The notes beneath the pieces are model-generated. The model saw only the letters and a list, made by a program, of their open reading frames with translations, made no database searches and was not told the DNA's origin. Below, one piece after another: positions 36,871 to 44,828 of a stretch of 64,000 bases of DNA. The position numbers and the translations under genes are program-made. The DNA is taken from positions 1 to 64,000 of the forward strand of contig JARWZO010000010.1 in the NCBI GenBank assembly GCA_029866325.1, written 5' to 3'. Numbering within the stretch: the stretch's first letter is position 1; each line of letters opens with the position of its first letter. Source of the DNA: Fluviicola sp. GTDB lineage: Bacteria; Bacteroidota; Bacteroidia; Flavobacteriales_D; Crocinitomicaceae.

Positions 36871-38118
36871 TCAAATTCTGAAAGCCCCGGCCATCAGTTG
36901 CTGCTCTCCCCTGGAAATTCCAATTTTCGTCGCGATCTTCTTCCAATCACTAACAGCAGTTTTTACTTCGAGCAGGATCCGATTCATATCTTTTTCATTC
37001 AACCGAAAGTATTCACCTACACTCCTTGCAAGATCGAAATCGAGTGCATTATTGTACATATCGATGGTTAAGCTCAAACCATCCTTATCGATCGATGGGT
37101 TGATATCGAACGCAGGCGAAAGTCGCCAACCCTTTGGGGTAAGTAAAAAACCATGGTTGCGCAAATGGTCATCTGTGTTGGAAATGGCAATGTTAAAAAC
37201 GATTCTCCGCCAAAGCTGGTGTAAATCTTCTTCGATCCCGGAGCCTGAAAACTGGATGAATTCCACAATATCGAGATAACTCGGGGATTCGTCCCTGATC
37301 AACTCTTCATTTTTCCCTGTCATCGTCATGGCCGACGCAAAATGAATACGTTCGGACTTGATTCTGTCAAATCGTTGGGTAAAAAAGGTGCGGTAAGCTC
37401 CTGTTACCTGCTCTAGTTTACATGTCGACATGGTTATGCCTGCCTCAATTGCTAGGCAATAAGCAAGGTATTCCCAGGAAGCTTTGTCGATTGTGTCGTT
37501 CTTTGATGGGAACTTGGCAATCCAGAGATTGTTTTCCTCATCGAGGATATTTGCTTTAGGCCTTGCTCCACCCAATGACGAACCGGGAGCCATCAGAAGT
37601 TCCAGCCATTTGAGCGCCTCTTTTGAATCTTCATGTGACTCAACCATTGCTGCTCCATATTGCAATTCCCTGATCGATGCCCAAGGTGGTGTCGGATGCA
37701 GTGGGTCATTGGCCAGGAAAGGACCTTCAGAATCCAATTTAAATCTCAATGCCCCCATACGACTCGCATCGTGAACTCCTAATAAAAAATCGATATCATA
37801 GAGCGTTCGGGTAGGTCGTTTTTCTTCTAGCGCCAGTTGTGCTTCTCTTCTTTTCATCAGCGTACGACCCCAGGTATCCGGCATGGAATCAGAGAACATT
37901 CCAAAATTCTCTTTCCCGTTTGGGTAATGAATTCCAGAATACCCGAGAATATCAGGGTCCAATATTAACTGTTTATGAGACGCAATCCATTTCTGATCGT
38001 ATGAAAAGCTAAACGACTTTCTGCCTTTTGCTTGCTGTGCCGAGAGTATTCCAATGCATTCAGGAGCAGACATACCTGTCCAATCTGCATAAACCCTTAT
38101 TTCCGTTTTCGCTGTCAT
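36871..38118 (-). CDS. HipA-family Ser/Thr kinase toxin
   Basis: The 415-residue protein has the HipA layout: N-terminal HipA_N region (FSFSYDQKWIAS, FGMFSDSMPDTWGR), nucleotide loop PGSSLGGARPKANI near residue 182, catalytic motif NIAISNTDDHLRNHGFLL near 312-329 and metal-binding SPAFDINPS near 340. HipA kinases phosphorylate aminoacyl-tRNA synthetases and stop translation; the target here is unknown. It is 9 bases after the HTH gene and 10 bases before the primase-helicase gene, so the three are expected to be one transcript. Confidence 0.9.
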   Translation of the reverse strand: MTAKTEIRVYADWTGMSAPECIGILSAQQAKGRKSFSFSYDQKWIASHKQLILDPDILGYSGIHYPNGKENFGMFSDSMPDTWGRTLMKRREAQLALEEKRPTRTLYDIDFLLGVHDASRMGALRFKLDSEGPFLANDPLHPTPPWASIRELQYGAAMVESHEDSKEALKWLELLMAPGSSLGGARPKANILDEENNLWIAKFPSKNDTIDKASWEYLAYCLAIEAGITMSTCKLEQVTGAYRTFFTQRFDRIKSERIHFASAMTMTGKNEELIRDESPSYLDIVEFIQFSGSGIEEDLHQLWRRIVFNIAISNTDDHLRNHGFLLTPKGWRLSPAFDINPSIDKDGLSLTIDMYNNALDFDLARSVGEYFRLNEKDMNRILLEVKTAVSDWKKIATKIGISRGEQQLMAGAFRI

Positions 38119-38127
38119 ACCTTTTTG

Positions 38128-38418
38128 TTAATTAATCAGTTCCAAGTCCTGTAATCTTCGACCTAATTCATCATTTCCGGCGAGCTTTAAGAAATCGTCC
38201 TGAAGCCCCAAGACTCTCAACACATTAAAATAAGTACCCATCGAAACAGAAGGGCTTCCCTTTTCAACCTGATAAAGCGTTGAGCGATTGATTCCTGCAC
38301 GCTCCGAAACTTCTGTTGCAGTCAGCTTTCTGCGCTTTCGGGCCAGCTTGATGTTTTCTCCCATTTGCTCCAGAATACGCTGGAATTTTGGTAGAATGAC
38401 ACTTTTTTTCGTATTCAT
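38128..38418 (-). CDS. HipB-like XRE-family antitoxin/repressor
   Basis: The Met at 38418 gives 96 residues (MNTKKSVILPKF start); an ATG at 38439 would add seven. The protein has an HTH_3 domain (KLTATEVSERAGINRSTLYQ near residues 36-55, then VEKGSPSVSMGTY) and a short tail NDELGRRLQDLELIN. It would repress the operon and neutralise HipA. Upstream lies an interrupted inverted repeat TTGTT/AACAA (about 38450-38466) that could be its operator, though this is weak. Confidence 0.85.
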   Translation of the reverse strand: MNTKKSVILPKFQRILEQMGENIKLARKRRKLTATEVSERAGINRSTLYQVEKGSPSVSMGTYFNVLRVLGLQDDFLKLAGNDELGRRLQDLELIN

Positions 38419-38546
38419 AGCGTTGCTTATTCTATACAATTATACGGCTATTGTTGATAATAAACAACATTACTTCTCTTACAACTGGATCAGCGCTTTT
38501 AAATCTCCTATCAAATAGTTCGAAACTTCTCTCATTTGGGTCACAC

Positions 38547-38593
38547 AAAAAGAAAGAGCGTAATTGCGGTAAGCGATTGTGCTCTTTCTTTTT
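38547..38593 (-). terminator. Strong bidirectional terminator between DUF2200 and hipB
   Basis: AAAAAGAAAGAGC (38547-38559) pairs perfectly with GCTCTTTCTTTTT (38581-38593), and an inner AATTGC/GCGATT stem closes on GGTAA. Poly-A and poly-T tracts sit on both sides. It insulates the hipB promoter region from the DUF2200 gene upstream. Confidence 0.85.
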
Positions 38594-38683
38594 ACCTCAT
38601 TTTCGTTCTCTTTCTCATTCTGACCAAATCTTCTTCCATGCTTTTTTCTTTCAGGGACGAGAGCGAGTTTTGCGGCATGTACC

Positions 38684-39046
38684 TTAACCCCGCAGAATCT
38701 TCTCCATCTTCCTTCCTTTAGCCAATTCATCAATCAGTTTATCAAGATAACGCGCTTGTTTGGTGAGCGGGGTTTGGATGTCCTCAATGCGGTAACCGCA
38801 GATCATTCCGGTAATCAGGTGCGCGTTCGGATGCAGGGTTGCCTGTTTAAAAAACTCCTCAAAGTTCACTTTCTCATCAATCAGCTGCTGCTGTTTTGCG
38901 GCATCAAATCCGGTAAGCCATTCAATCACCTGGTGCAACTCGGCTATTGTTCTGCCTTTGCTTTCAACTTTTTTGACGTAGTGCGGATACACGGAAGCAA
39001 AGGTCATTTTCGCGAAGCGTGCGTCGTGTTCAGGAGATGTGCTCAT
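38684..39046 (-). CDS. DUF2200 family protein
   Basis: The 120-residue protein matches the DUF2200 pattern: ARFAKMTFASVYPHYVKKVESKGRT (quoted in part: MTFASVYPHYVKKVE), a VIEWLTGFD helix, VNFEEFF, and ITGMICGYRIEDIQTPL followed by LDKLIDELAKG. The family is small, cytoplasmic and uncharacterised. The gene is monocistronic and has its own terminator at 38547-38593. Confidence 0.82.
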   Translation of the reverse strand: MSTSPEHDARFAKMTFASVYPHYVKKVESKGRTIAELHQVIEWLTGFDAAKQQQLIDEKVNFEEFFKQATLHPNAHLITGMICGYRIEDIQTPLTKQARYLDKLIDELAKGRKMEKILRG

Positions 39047-39128
39047 TTCTGTTTCCTCTAAAAAAGTAATGTGTTTACTGCTTTTCGAATATACTAAATT
39101 GAATGAAAATCGCTGAAATTAAACCGAT

Positions 39129-39164
39129 TTTTCTGTTCTTCAGGGTTACACGCAGAACAGAAAA
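39129..39164. repeat. 11-bp perfect inverted repeat in intergenic region
   Basis: TTTTCTGTTCT (39129-39139) and AGAACAGAAAA (39154-39164) flank a 14-base loop. It lies in the 297-base gap between the divergent DUF2200 gene and the Arg-rich gene. There is no T-run after the second arm in either direction; an operator or RNA element is possible. I see nothing else in that gap. Confidence 0.45.
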
Positions 39165-39343
39165 CCCTTTATTTACGCAAGAACAACAGGAACTAAAATT
39201 GGGTCGGTAATCATTATTAAACGATTTGTTTATTCCAACCCAACCATTCTCATACTTTTTCTATCTTTCTAGTTAGAACAGGGTTTGATTCTTGTCAAGT
39301 CAGGTTCCAGTAAGCTAATTGTTAAACTGAAATACCAACAACT

Positions 39344-39643
39344 ATGAAAGCAACAACTCTTTTTCGCACAGTCCTCCTTTCCGGAGTGTTAGCAGCAACA
39401 ACTCTTGCTCCGGCAGCAGATTCGGAAGAAACACAAAGCACCCTTTCGTTTAATCAAGCATCGGGTACAGAAGTATTATTGACGCAAACCAACGTTCCGG
39501 GTGAGCGCCGCAGAGTGAGAAGACGCACACGTCGTAGAGTACACAGACGCCACGAGCGCAGAGAAAATAAAATGATCAATTACAGCTCCACTTTGGCTGG
39601 GTCTGGTAATGTCTATTTCTGGTCGGCGGCGGTTGTGAGCTAA
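39344..39643 (+). CDS. Small secreted Arg-rich protein
   Basis: The 99-residue protein has a signal-peptide-like start (MKATTLFRTVLLSGVLAATT), a short acidic linker and then an Arg-rich block of about 22 residues (RRRVRRRTRRRVHRRHERR) followed by NKMINYSSTLAGSGNVYFW. I do not recognise it. The charge suggests binding to nucleic acid or anionic glycan, which is inference. Its 3' half is repeated at 42241-42384 with mostly synonymous changes, so the Arg-rich tail has been under selection as protein. Confidence 0.7.
   Translation: MKATTLFRTVLLSGVLAATTLAPAADSEETQSTLSFNQASGTEVLLTQTNVPGERRRVRRRTRRRVHRRHERRENKMINYSSTLAGSGNVYFWSAAVVS
39497..39643 (+). repeat. Direct repeat copy 1 (Arg-rich tail)
   Basis: 147 bases coding for the Arg-rich block and YFW tail. 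It is closely similar to 42241-42384; the two copies bracket the 834-residue gene and a truncated ORF. Confidence 0.8.
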
Positions 39644-39662
39644 AACTTTTAAAAATAGGACC

Positions 39663-42167
39663 ATGAATAAAACACTACTGACTTTAATCGGCTGTTTAGT
39701 TTTTTCTTATTTACAAGGACAATTCACAAAATCATTCAGCGCTGGAACCAATGACCCGATTGGAAACTTTATGGGAGGCACAGAAATGAGAGTTTTAGCC
39801 AATCATAAAGGAATGCTGTTTGGTGGCGTTGAAACTTGGATGGACGATACAACAGGGACTTGTGACCCATTTATTGGTGCTCAAATTATGCGATTAGAAT
39901 CGCCAAACGGACAATGGAAATTAGACAAACATTTCAATACATTTTTTCCCCAAAATACAGGAAGGGAAAGAAAACGCAACGAAGGTATCACAGCCTTAGA
40001 ATCGGTTATCTTCAAGAACGATAAAAATGGAGTTACCCTTACTAATCCTGATACACTATTAATAGCTGCAGCACGAGATTTTACAGGTGTATTATCCGTT
40101 TATACTCGAAATGATAATAATGGTGTTTGGACTGAAACTGAAGTTGGAACAATTCCAAATGACACAATAGGTTCTACAGATAATGATGGAACAATTAGAA
40201 GTTTTATTTTGTATCGTGACCCTGTAACAGGAATTGATAGAATATTTGCAGGGTCTTTACCTAACGGCATTATTGCAGGTGCTTATGATGCATCCTTACC
40301 GGGAAAAATTGAATGGGACACTGTTCCCGAACTTACTGGCTTTGTTGGAAGACCAATGGCATTTGCCGTTTGTAATGGAGATTTATATTGTGCCATTGCA
40401 CCTAGTATCTATAAAAGAGATAACACTACGGCTACTTGGACAGCAATTTTTACTTATCCCTTTAACGTTTTTCCGGGTGGTAGTAGTGGATTGCGTGGGT
40501 TGACAACAATAAACAATCCAAACGGAGCAGGGCAATCATTAATTGCAGCCTTAGAAGGAACCACAAGTAAAATTTACAGAATTACACCAGGTCAAAATAG
40601 TCCAACCGAAGAAATCGACATAGATACCTTAATGACAACTGCTTTCGGTTTTGAAGGTCAATATTACGTTATTGCTAATAGTGAAATGACATGGATTACA
40701 GAACCTATAACAGGTGATTCTGTTTTGACAATAACGATACAACATCACCCTGCAAACATTCGTGATGACGCATTTTATTTGATAAGAAAGCAAGTTGGTA
40801 ACACGATTACCTATTCGCTTAAAAGAATTGATAATGATGTTTATTCTCCATTGACGATTTTAAATTCTACACGTGCCATAGTGCCTTCGCCATTTGCAAA
40901 TGATAGCAACTTTGTTTTTTTAGGAGGTTATGATGCTGACAATAACATTTCTCACAATACAGCCTATGTTTTACGAGCAAGTAAGTCTGCATTTTTCAAC
41001 CCTATTGGAAGTACGCCAACTATTGCAGGTCTCAAACATAAAGTGATATTTCCTTCTTTAACTGATGTTGCAATAGACAATGTTTTCGGCTACCATCAAA
41101 CTTATTTGAATACAGCAATTGCACCTTTGAATAAGTTATTTTTGTTTTTGCCGGGTTCAAACTCATCACCTTTTGCTTATGATGAGGTTCAAAAATTAGC
41201 AGCCGAGATTGGCTATCATTCATTAGGCATTAGCTACAGCAACGCAACTATCAGCCCTTTATGTTCAGGCTCTAATGATAGTTTATGTTTTGATAAAGTA
41301 AGAGGTGAAGTTATTACTGGTGCAGCCTTGAGCGATTCGGTTGATGTGAATGTGGCAAACTCTATTAATAACAGAGTGCTAAAAGCATTGCAATACCTAA
41401 ACACAAATTTCCCTTCGGAAAATTGGGGACAGTTTTATAGTGGCTCAACTATTTTATGGAACAAAATTGCGCTGGCAGGTCATTCACAAGGTGGTGGTCA
41501 TGCCGCCTTTATTGCAAAACAAAATACAGTTGACAGAGTAGTTTTATTGGCATCACCAAAAGATTATTTTACGGCGCCACTAAGCAAAGCAGCAGCATGG
41601 ATAAACAGCCCGAGCACTACCCCACCTTGCAGGTATTATGCTCTAACCCATGAGGACGATTTTTTGGGCTGCACTTATAATCAGCAATTACAAATATTTA
41701 ATCGTTTAGGCATAGACACTTTTGCAACCAACGCCATTTTTGAAACCAGCAATGGTAATTACAATAATAGTCATGTAATCATCTCAACAATTAATGGACT
41801 AAATAGTAATAATGCACACAACATTGTTGGTGTTGATGTTTTGGCAGCAAATATTTGTAATGTTCCCTATTACACGCCAGCATGGAGTTACATGATGACC
41901 AATGACGATTGTTTAACAATAGGAATTGATAATCAAGATTTTGGAACGCAGATAGTCGTTTATCCCAACCCCGCTGTTTCAGAATTAAGTGTTACTATTC
42001 CATTCTCTACTATATTCAGAATTGAATTATTTAACTCAATGGGTGTTCGCGTCTTAGAAACCGAGAATCAAAGTAAGATTGATGTTTCGCAATTATCAAA
42101 AGGTGTTTATTTCATCAAAGTAACTGGCAACAAAACCGTTTACTCACAAAAAATAATTATTCAATAG
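39663..42167 (+). CDS. T9SS-exported protein with alpha/beta-hydrolase domain
   Basis: The 834-residue protein has a signal peptide (MNKTLLTLIGCLVFSYLQGQ), a ~440-residue region of propeller-like repeats, a domain with FLPGSNSSPFAYDEVQKLA and the nucleophile elbow LAGHSQGGGH (Ser608), and a T9SS C-terminal domain (IVVYPNPAVSELSV ... YSQKIIIQ). The hydrolase part would be a serine esterase or lipase-like enzyme at the cell surface. Codons are clearly more A/T-rich (AAT, TTA, ACA, ATT) than in flanking genes, and the gene lies between ~145-base direct repeats, both pointing to acquisition by transfer. Confidence 0.8.
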   Translation: MNKTLLTLIGCLVFSYLQGQFTKSFSAGTNDPIGNFMGGTEMRVLANHKGMLFGGVETWMDDTTGTCDPFIGAQIMRLESPNGQWKLDKHFNTFFPQNTGRERKRNEGITALESVIFKNDKNGVTLTNPDTLLIAAARDFTGVLSVYTRNDNNGVWTETEVGTIPNDTIGSTDNDGTIRSFILYRDPVTGIDRIFAGSLPNGIIAGAYDASLPGKIEWDTVPELTGFVGRPMAFAVCNGDLYCAIAPSIYKRDNTTATWTAIFTYPFNVFPGGSSGLRGLTTINNPNGAGQSLIAALEGTTSKIYRITPGQNSPTEEIDIDTLMTTAFGFEGQYYVIANSEMTWITEPITGDSVLTITIQHHPANIRDDAFYLIRKQVGNTITYSLKRIDNDVYSPLTILNSTRAIVPSPFANDSNFVFLGGYDADNNISHNTAYVLRASKSAFFNPIGSTPTIAGLKHKVIFPSLTDVAIDNVFGYHQTYLNTAIAPLNKLFLFLPGSNSSPFAYDEVQKLAAEIGYHSLGISYSNATISPLCSGSNDSLCFDKVRGEVITGAALSDSVDVNVANSINNRVLKALQYLNTNFPSENWGQFYSGSTILWNKIALAGHSQGGGHAAFIAKQNTVDRVVLLASPKDYFTAPLSKAAAWINSPSTTPPCRYYALTHEDDFLGCTYNQQLQIFNRLGIDTFATNAIFETSNGNYNNSHVIISTINGLNSNNAHNIVGVDVLAANICNVPYYTPAWSYMMTNDDCLTIGIDNQDFGTQIVVYPNPAVSELSVTIPFSTIFRIELFNSMGVRVLETENQSKIDVSQLSKGVYFIKVTGNKTVYSQKIIIQ

Positions 42168-42248
42168 ATGAAATACTTCATTTTTCTGATCGCTACAATG
42201 TTTGTTTTGAAATTTCAGGCACAAACATGGATAAGCGATTCCAGATGA
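42168..42248 (+). pseudogene. Truncated signal-peptide ORF fused to repeat copy 2
   Basis: An ATG directly after the previous stop opens a 26-codon frame (MKYFIFLIATMFVLKFQAQ, a good signal peptide) that ends at a TGA just inside the Arg-rich repeat, out of frame with it. It looks like the first codons of another exported-protein gene, cut and joined to the repeat. It is probably not functional. Confidence 0.6.
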
Positions 42249-42384
42249 GCGCCGCAGAGTAAGAAGACGCACGCGTCGCAGAGTGCACAGACGTCACGAA
42301 CGCAGAGAAAACAAGATGATCAATTACAGTTCAACTTCGCAAGGATCGGGAACAATTTATTTCTGGTCGACTTCTATTGCTTGA
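42241..42384 (+). pseudogene. 3' remnant of a second Arg-rich protein gene
   Basis: In the same frame as the gene at 39344 this reads PDERRRVRRRTRRRVHRRHE, then NKMINYSSTSQGSGTIYFW and a TGA. The N-terminal part and start codon are missing. The Arg block is identical in protein while several third positions differ, so both copies were coding before one lost its 5' part. Confidence 0.75.
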
Positions 42385-42405
42385 TTCGTATTTATACTTA
42401 TTTAC

Positions 42406-42437
42406 AAGGCATCTGATCGCTCTCGGGTGCCTTTTTT
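42406..42437 (+). terminator. Terminator after the Arg-rich remnant
   Basis: AAGGCATC (42406-42413) pairs with GGGTGCCTT (42424-42432) with one wobble, followed by six Ts. It closes the unit made of the Arg-rich gene, the hydrolase gene and the remnant. Confidence 0.8.
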
Positions 42438-42505
42438 GTGCTTTGGCTTTGACCATGTTCTTTCATCCGTGAAATAGCCTTAAATTTGACACAAATAATT
42501 ACACA

Positions 42506-43141
42506 ATGAGTAACAATCTTCGCAAAGATCATTGGGAAAACATCTATCAAACAAAACAACTGAAAGACGTGAGCTGGTATCAACCTGTTCCGGAAACATC
42601 GCTTGATTTTTTGCAGCAGTTTGACTTACCCAAAACAGCCAAAATCATAGATGTAGGTGGTGGTGACAGTTTGTTTGTTGATTATCTGCTGGATTTGGGT
42701 TATACCGATGTTTCAGTTCTTGATATTTCGGAAAATGCACTCGAACGAGCAAAAGAACGGTTGGGAGCTAAAGCCCAGCTGGTGAAATGGATTGTCTCGG
42801 ATGTTTCGACCTTTGAACCGAGCGAGCAATACGATTTCTGGCACGATCGCGCAGTCTTTCATTTCCTGACCGAAAAGCAAGACATTGAAAATTACATGAC
42901 CGTTCTTTCCAAAGGCGTTCAAACAGACGGTATTTTGGTGATGGGAACTTTTTCAGAATCGGGGCCTACCAAATGCAGCGGAATTCCCATTAAACAATAC
43001 TCCGAAAAATCAATGAAAGAGCTTCTCGCAACTGCATTTGATAAAATCAGATGTCTCAGAGTTGACCATAAAACCCCTTTTGATACAATCCAACAATTTG
43101 TGTTTTGTGGTTTTAAGAAGAGGCCGTTTCAGTTGAATTGA
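42506..43141 (+). CDS. Class I SAM-dependent methyltransferase
   Basis: The 211-residue protein opens with DHWENIYQTKQLKDVSWYQP, then motif I IIDVGGGDSLFVDYLL near residues 47-62, an acidic end of strand 2 (VSVLDISENAL), VSDVSTF and FWHDRAVFHFL. This pattern is common in TPMT-like small-molecule or tellurite-type methyltransferases. The substrate is unknown. It stands alone between a terminator and an unknown gene 25 bases downstream. Confidence 0.87.
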   Translation: MSNNLRKDHWENIYQTKQLKDVSWYQPVPETSLDFLQQFDLPKTAKIIDVGGGDSLFVDYLLDLGYTDVSVLDISENALERAKERLGAKAQLVKWIVSDVSTFEPSEQYDFWHDRAVFHFLTEKQDIENYMTVLSKGVQTDGILVMGTFSESGPTKCSGIPIKQYSEKSMKELLATAFDKIRCLRVDHKTPFDTIQQFVFCGFKKRPFQLN

Positions 43142-43166
43142 TTTCGAAAGAAAGCTATCTTTCAAT

Positions 43167-43844
43167 ATGCCTAAAAAAAAGACCTATAGCGAGGATCATA
43201 TCCGCGCCTTATCGAAAGATGAAGCCTTGGAATATTACTTGTTTTCAAAAATGGAAATTGAGTTGATTTATGTAATTATCGGCTATTTGCAAGAATACTT
43301 CGGTGGTTATTCGTTAAATGACGAAACGGTAGATTCCTTTTTTGTAAATGAGAAGGAAAAAGCAATCATCTTTAAACAAATCTGCGAAAAAGAATTGGAA
43401 CGGCGCGGATTGCCCAATGACGTGGAATATACCTTGGACGAAAAAGGATTTTCTAGAGTGAGATCGACAACTATTTGTGCCATTCTGAAACAATTTTATA
43501 CTAGCCGAGAATCTGACTTCCTTGTTCACAAACGTTTTATTCTCTCTTCCAAAGATCCTCTGTTTGATACGAGCGATCATTATAACAACAAACAGTATAG
43601 TTTTTTAATTGGCGTTTTTATCCGAAACTGTAATGAGGAAACACAAAAGATTTATTTTGCCAACGCTCCGCACAAAGTTGATATGACACTTTCTTTTCTT
43701 CGAAATTTTGAAGCTTTCGATAGCAATTCTTTGTCTGTCAATTTTCATTTTAATATTCCACATGTCACGGAAATTGTATTAGACAATGAAAACAGTTTCT
43801 GGGCGAAAATCGATCAGTTCAAACAACAGCTCTATCAGCTTTAG
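43167..43844 (+). CDS. Hypothetical protein
   Basis: The 225-residue protein is soluble with no signal peptide, beginning MPKKKTYSEDHIRALSK. It is helical in the first half and more mixed in the second; EKELERRGLPND and FYTSRESDFLVHK are visible but I do not recognise a family. It may share a transcript with the methyltransferase 25 bases upstream. Function unknown. Confidence 0.65.
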   Translation: MPKKKTYSEDHIRALSKDEALEYYLFSKMEIELIYVIIGYLQEYFGGYSLNDETVDSFFVNEKEKAIIFKQICEKELERRGLPNDVEYTLDEKGFSRVRSTTICAILKQFYTSRESDFLVHKRFILSSKDPLFDTSDHYNNKQYSFLIGVFIRNCNEETQKIYFANAPHKVDMTLSFLRNFEAFDSNSLSVNFHFNIPHVTEIVLDNENSFWAKIDQFKQQLYQL

Positions 43845-44040
43845 CTCGAAAGATGTCCATTCTTCCTCCTCCCTTTATCAAAAACGCGATTAACAGACAA
43901 CGAGAAGAATTCACCAACTATTGTGTCATTCTTCATTTACCCAGCACAGAAGGGTCAGATGATAGGAATGTTTTCCATTTAATCTGCCTTCCGGCAATAT
44001 CACATCTCCGTTACCGTTCTACTAAATCAGAAAAGACAAC

Positions 44041-44799
44041 ATGATCACTACCAAAAAACTCCTTATCCTTCTTTTATTCTCAGTTCCGTTGGTTATAACA
44101 GCTCAGGAGAAAAAATCCGTGAGTCAGGTCGGACTCAATTATTCGGTTGATTATTGTTACCGAGTATTGGATTCAGACGCCTCTGTGCAATGGATCGCCG
44201 ATGATCGCAATGATAGTGAAATTGGTGTTATCGGTTTTAATGCGGGCGCGACTTATAGTTATCAATTCAAAAAAGGTCTCATGCTTGAAGCGGGATTTCA
44301 ATTCACACGTGTTGGTGAACAATACAAATCCATTACGTTTACAACATCACAAGGAGATGTCGGTGAGGGGCGTTTTGCGAATTACTATGATTATGCAGGA
44401 ATTCCCATCAAAATCGGGTATGGCCTGCAACTGGGAAAACGCCTACGCTTAAGTATCATGTCGGGTATTTCAACCAATTTTTTCCTTGCAAGGCAAGTGC
44501 GATCCACGGTTAACTATTATGATGGCACTACCGAAAACTTTTCTTCCACCTACAGCAAAGAACCTTTCGGAACTCAGTTTGAAAACGTGAATGTGGTAAG
44601 TGTTTCCAGTTTGGGTATTGACATCCGGGTGTTTCGCGCATTTTCACTGCGGTTTGAACCTACATTTCGTTATTCCATCACTCCCATTATGGATGCTCCG
44701 ATCAAACAACGCCCTTATTCGGCAGGATTCAACACCACGGTTTTTTACAGTTTTGGGAGCAAGAAAAAAGTGGATTCCAAAGAAGCTGTTGCACCTTAA
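44041..44799 (+). CDS. Outer-membrane beta-barrel protein
   Basis: The 252-residue protein has a signal peptide (MITTKKLLILLLFSVPLVITAQ) and then alternating amphipathic strands with aromatic ends (QVGLNYSVDYCYRV, FNAGATYSYQFKKGLMLEAGFQF quoted in part as LMLEAGFQF, IPIKIGYGLQLGKRLRLSIMSG, SAGFNTTVFYSFG). This fits the PorT/OMP_b-brl type of 8-10 stranded barrel common in Bacteroidota. A specific role is not visible. A 63-codon open frame ending at its start codon is judged spurious. Confidence 0.8.
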   Translation: MITTKKLLILLLFSVPLVITAQEKKSVSQVGLNYSVDYCYRVLDSDASVQWIADDRNDSEIGVIGFNAGATYSYQFKKGLMLEAGFQFTRVGEQYKSITFTTSQGDVGEGRFANYYDYAGIPIKIGYGLQLGKRLRLSIMSGISTNFFLARQVRSTVNYYDGTTENFSSTYSKEPFGTQFENVNVVSVSSLGIDIRVFRAFSLRFEPTFRYSITPIMDAPIKQRPYSAGFNTTVFYSFGSKKKVDSKEAVAP

Positions 44800-44828
44800 C
44801 TATTGATCTGTTTTCTGATAAAACACAC

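Noticed and set aside
43853-44044. 63-codon open frame before the outer-membrane barrel gene
   Set aside because: No signal peptide, no motif, unusual composition and it only fills the leader of the next gene.
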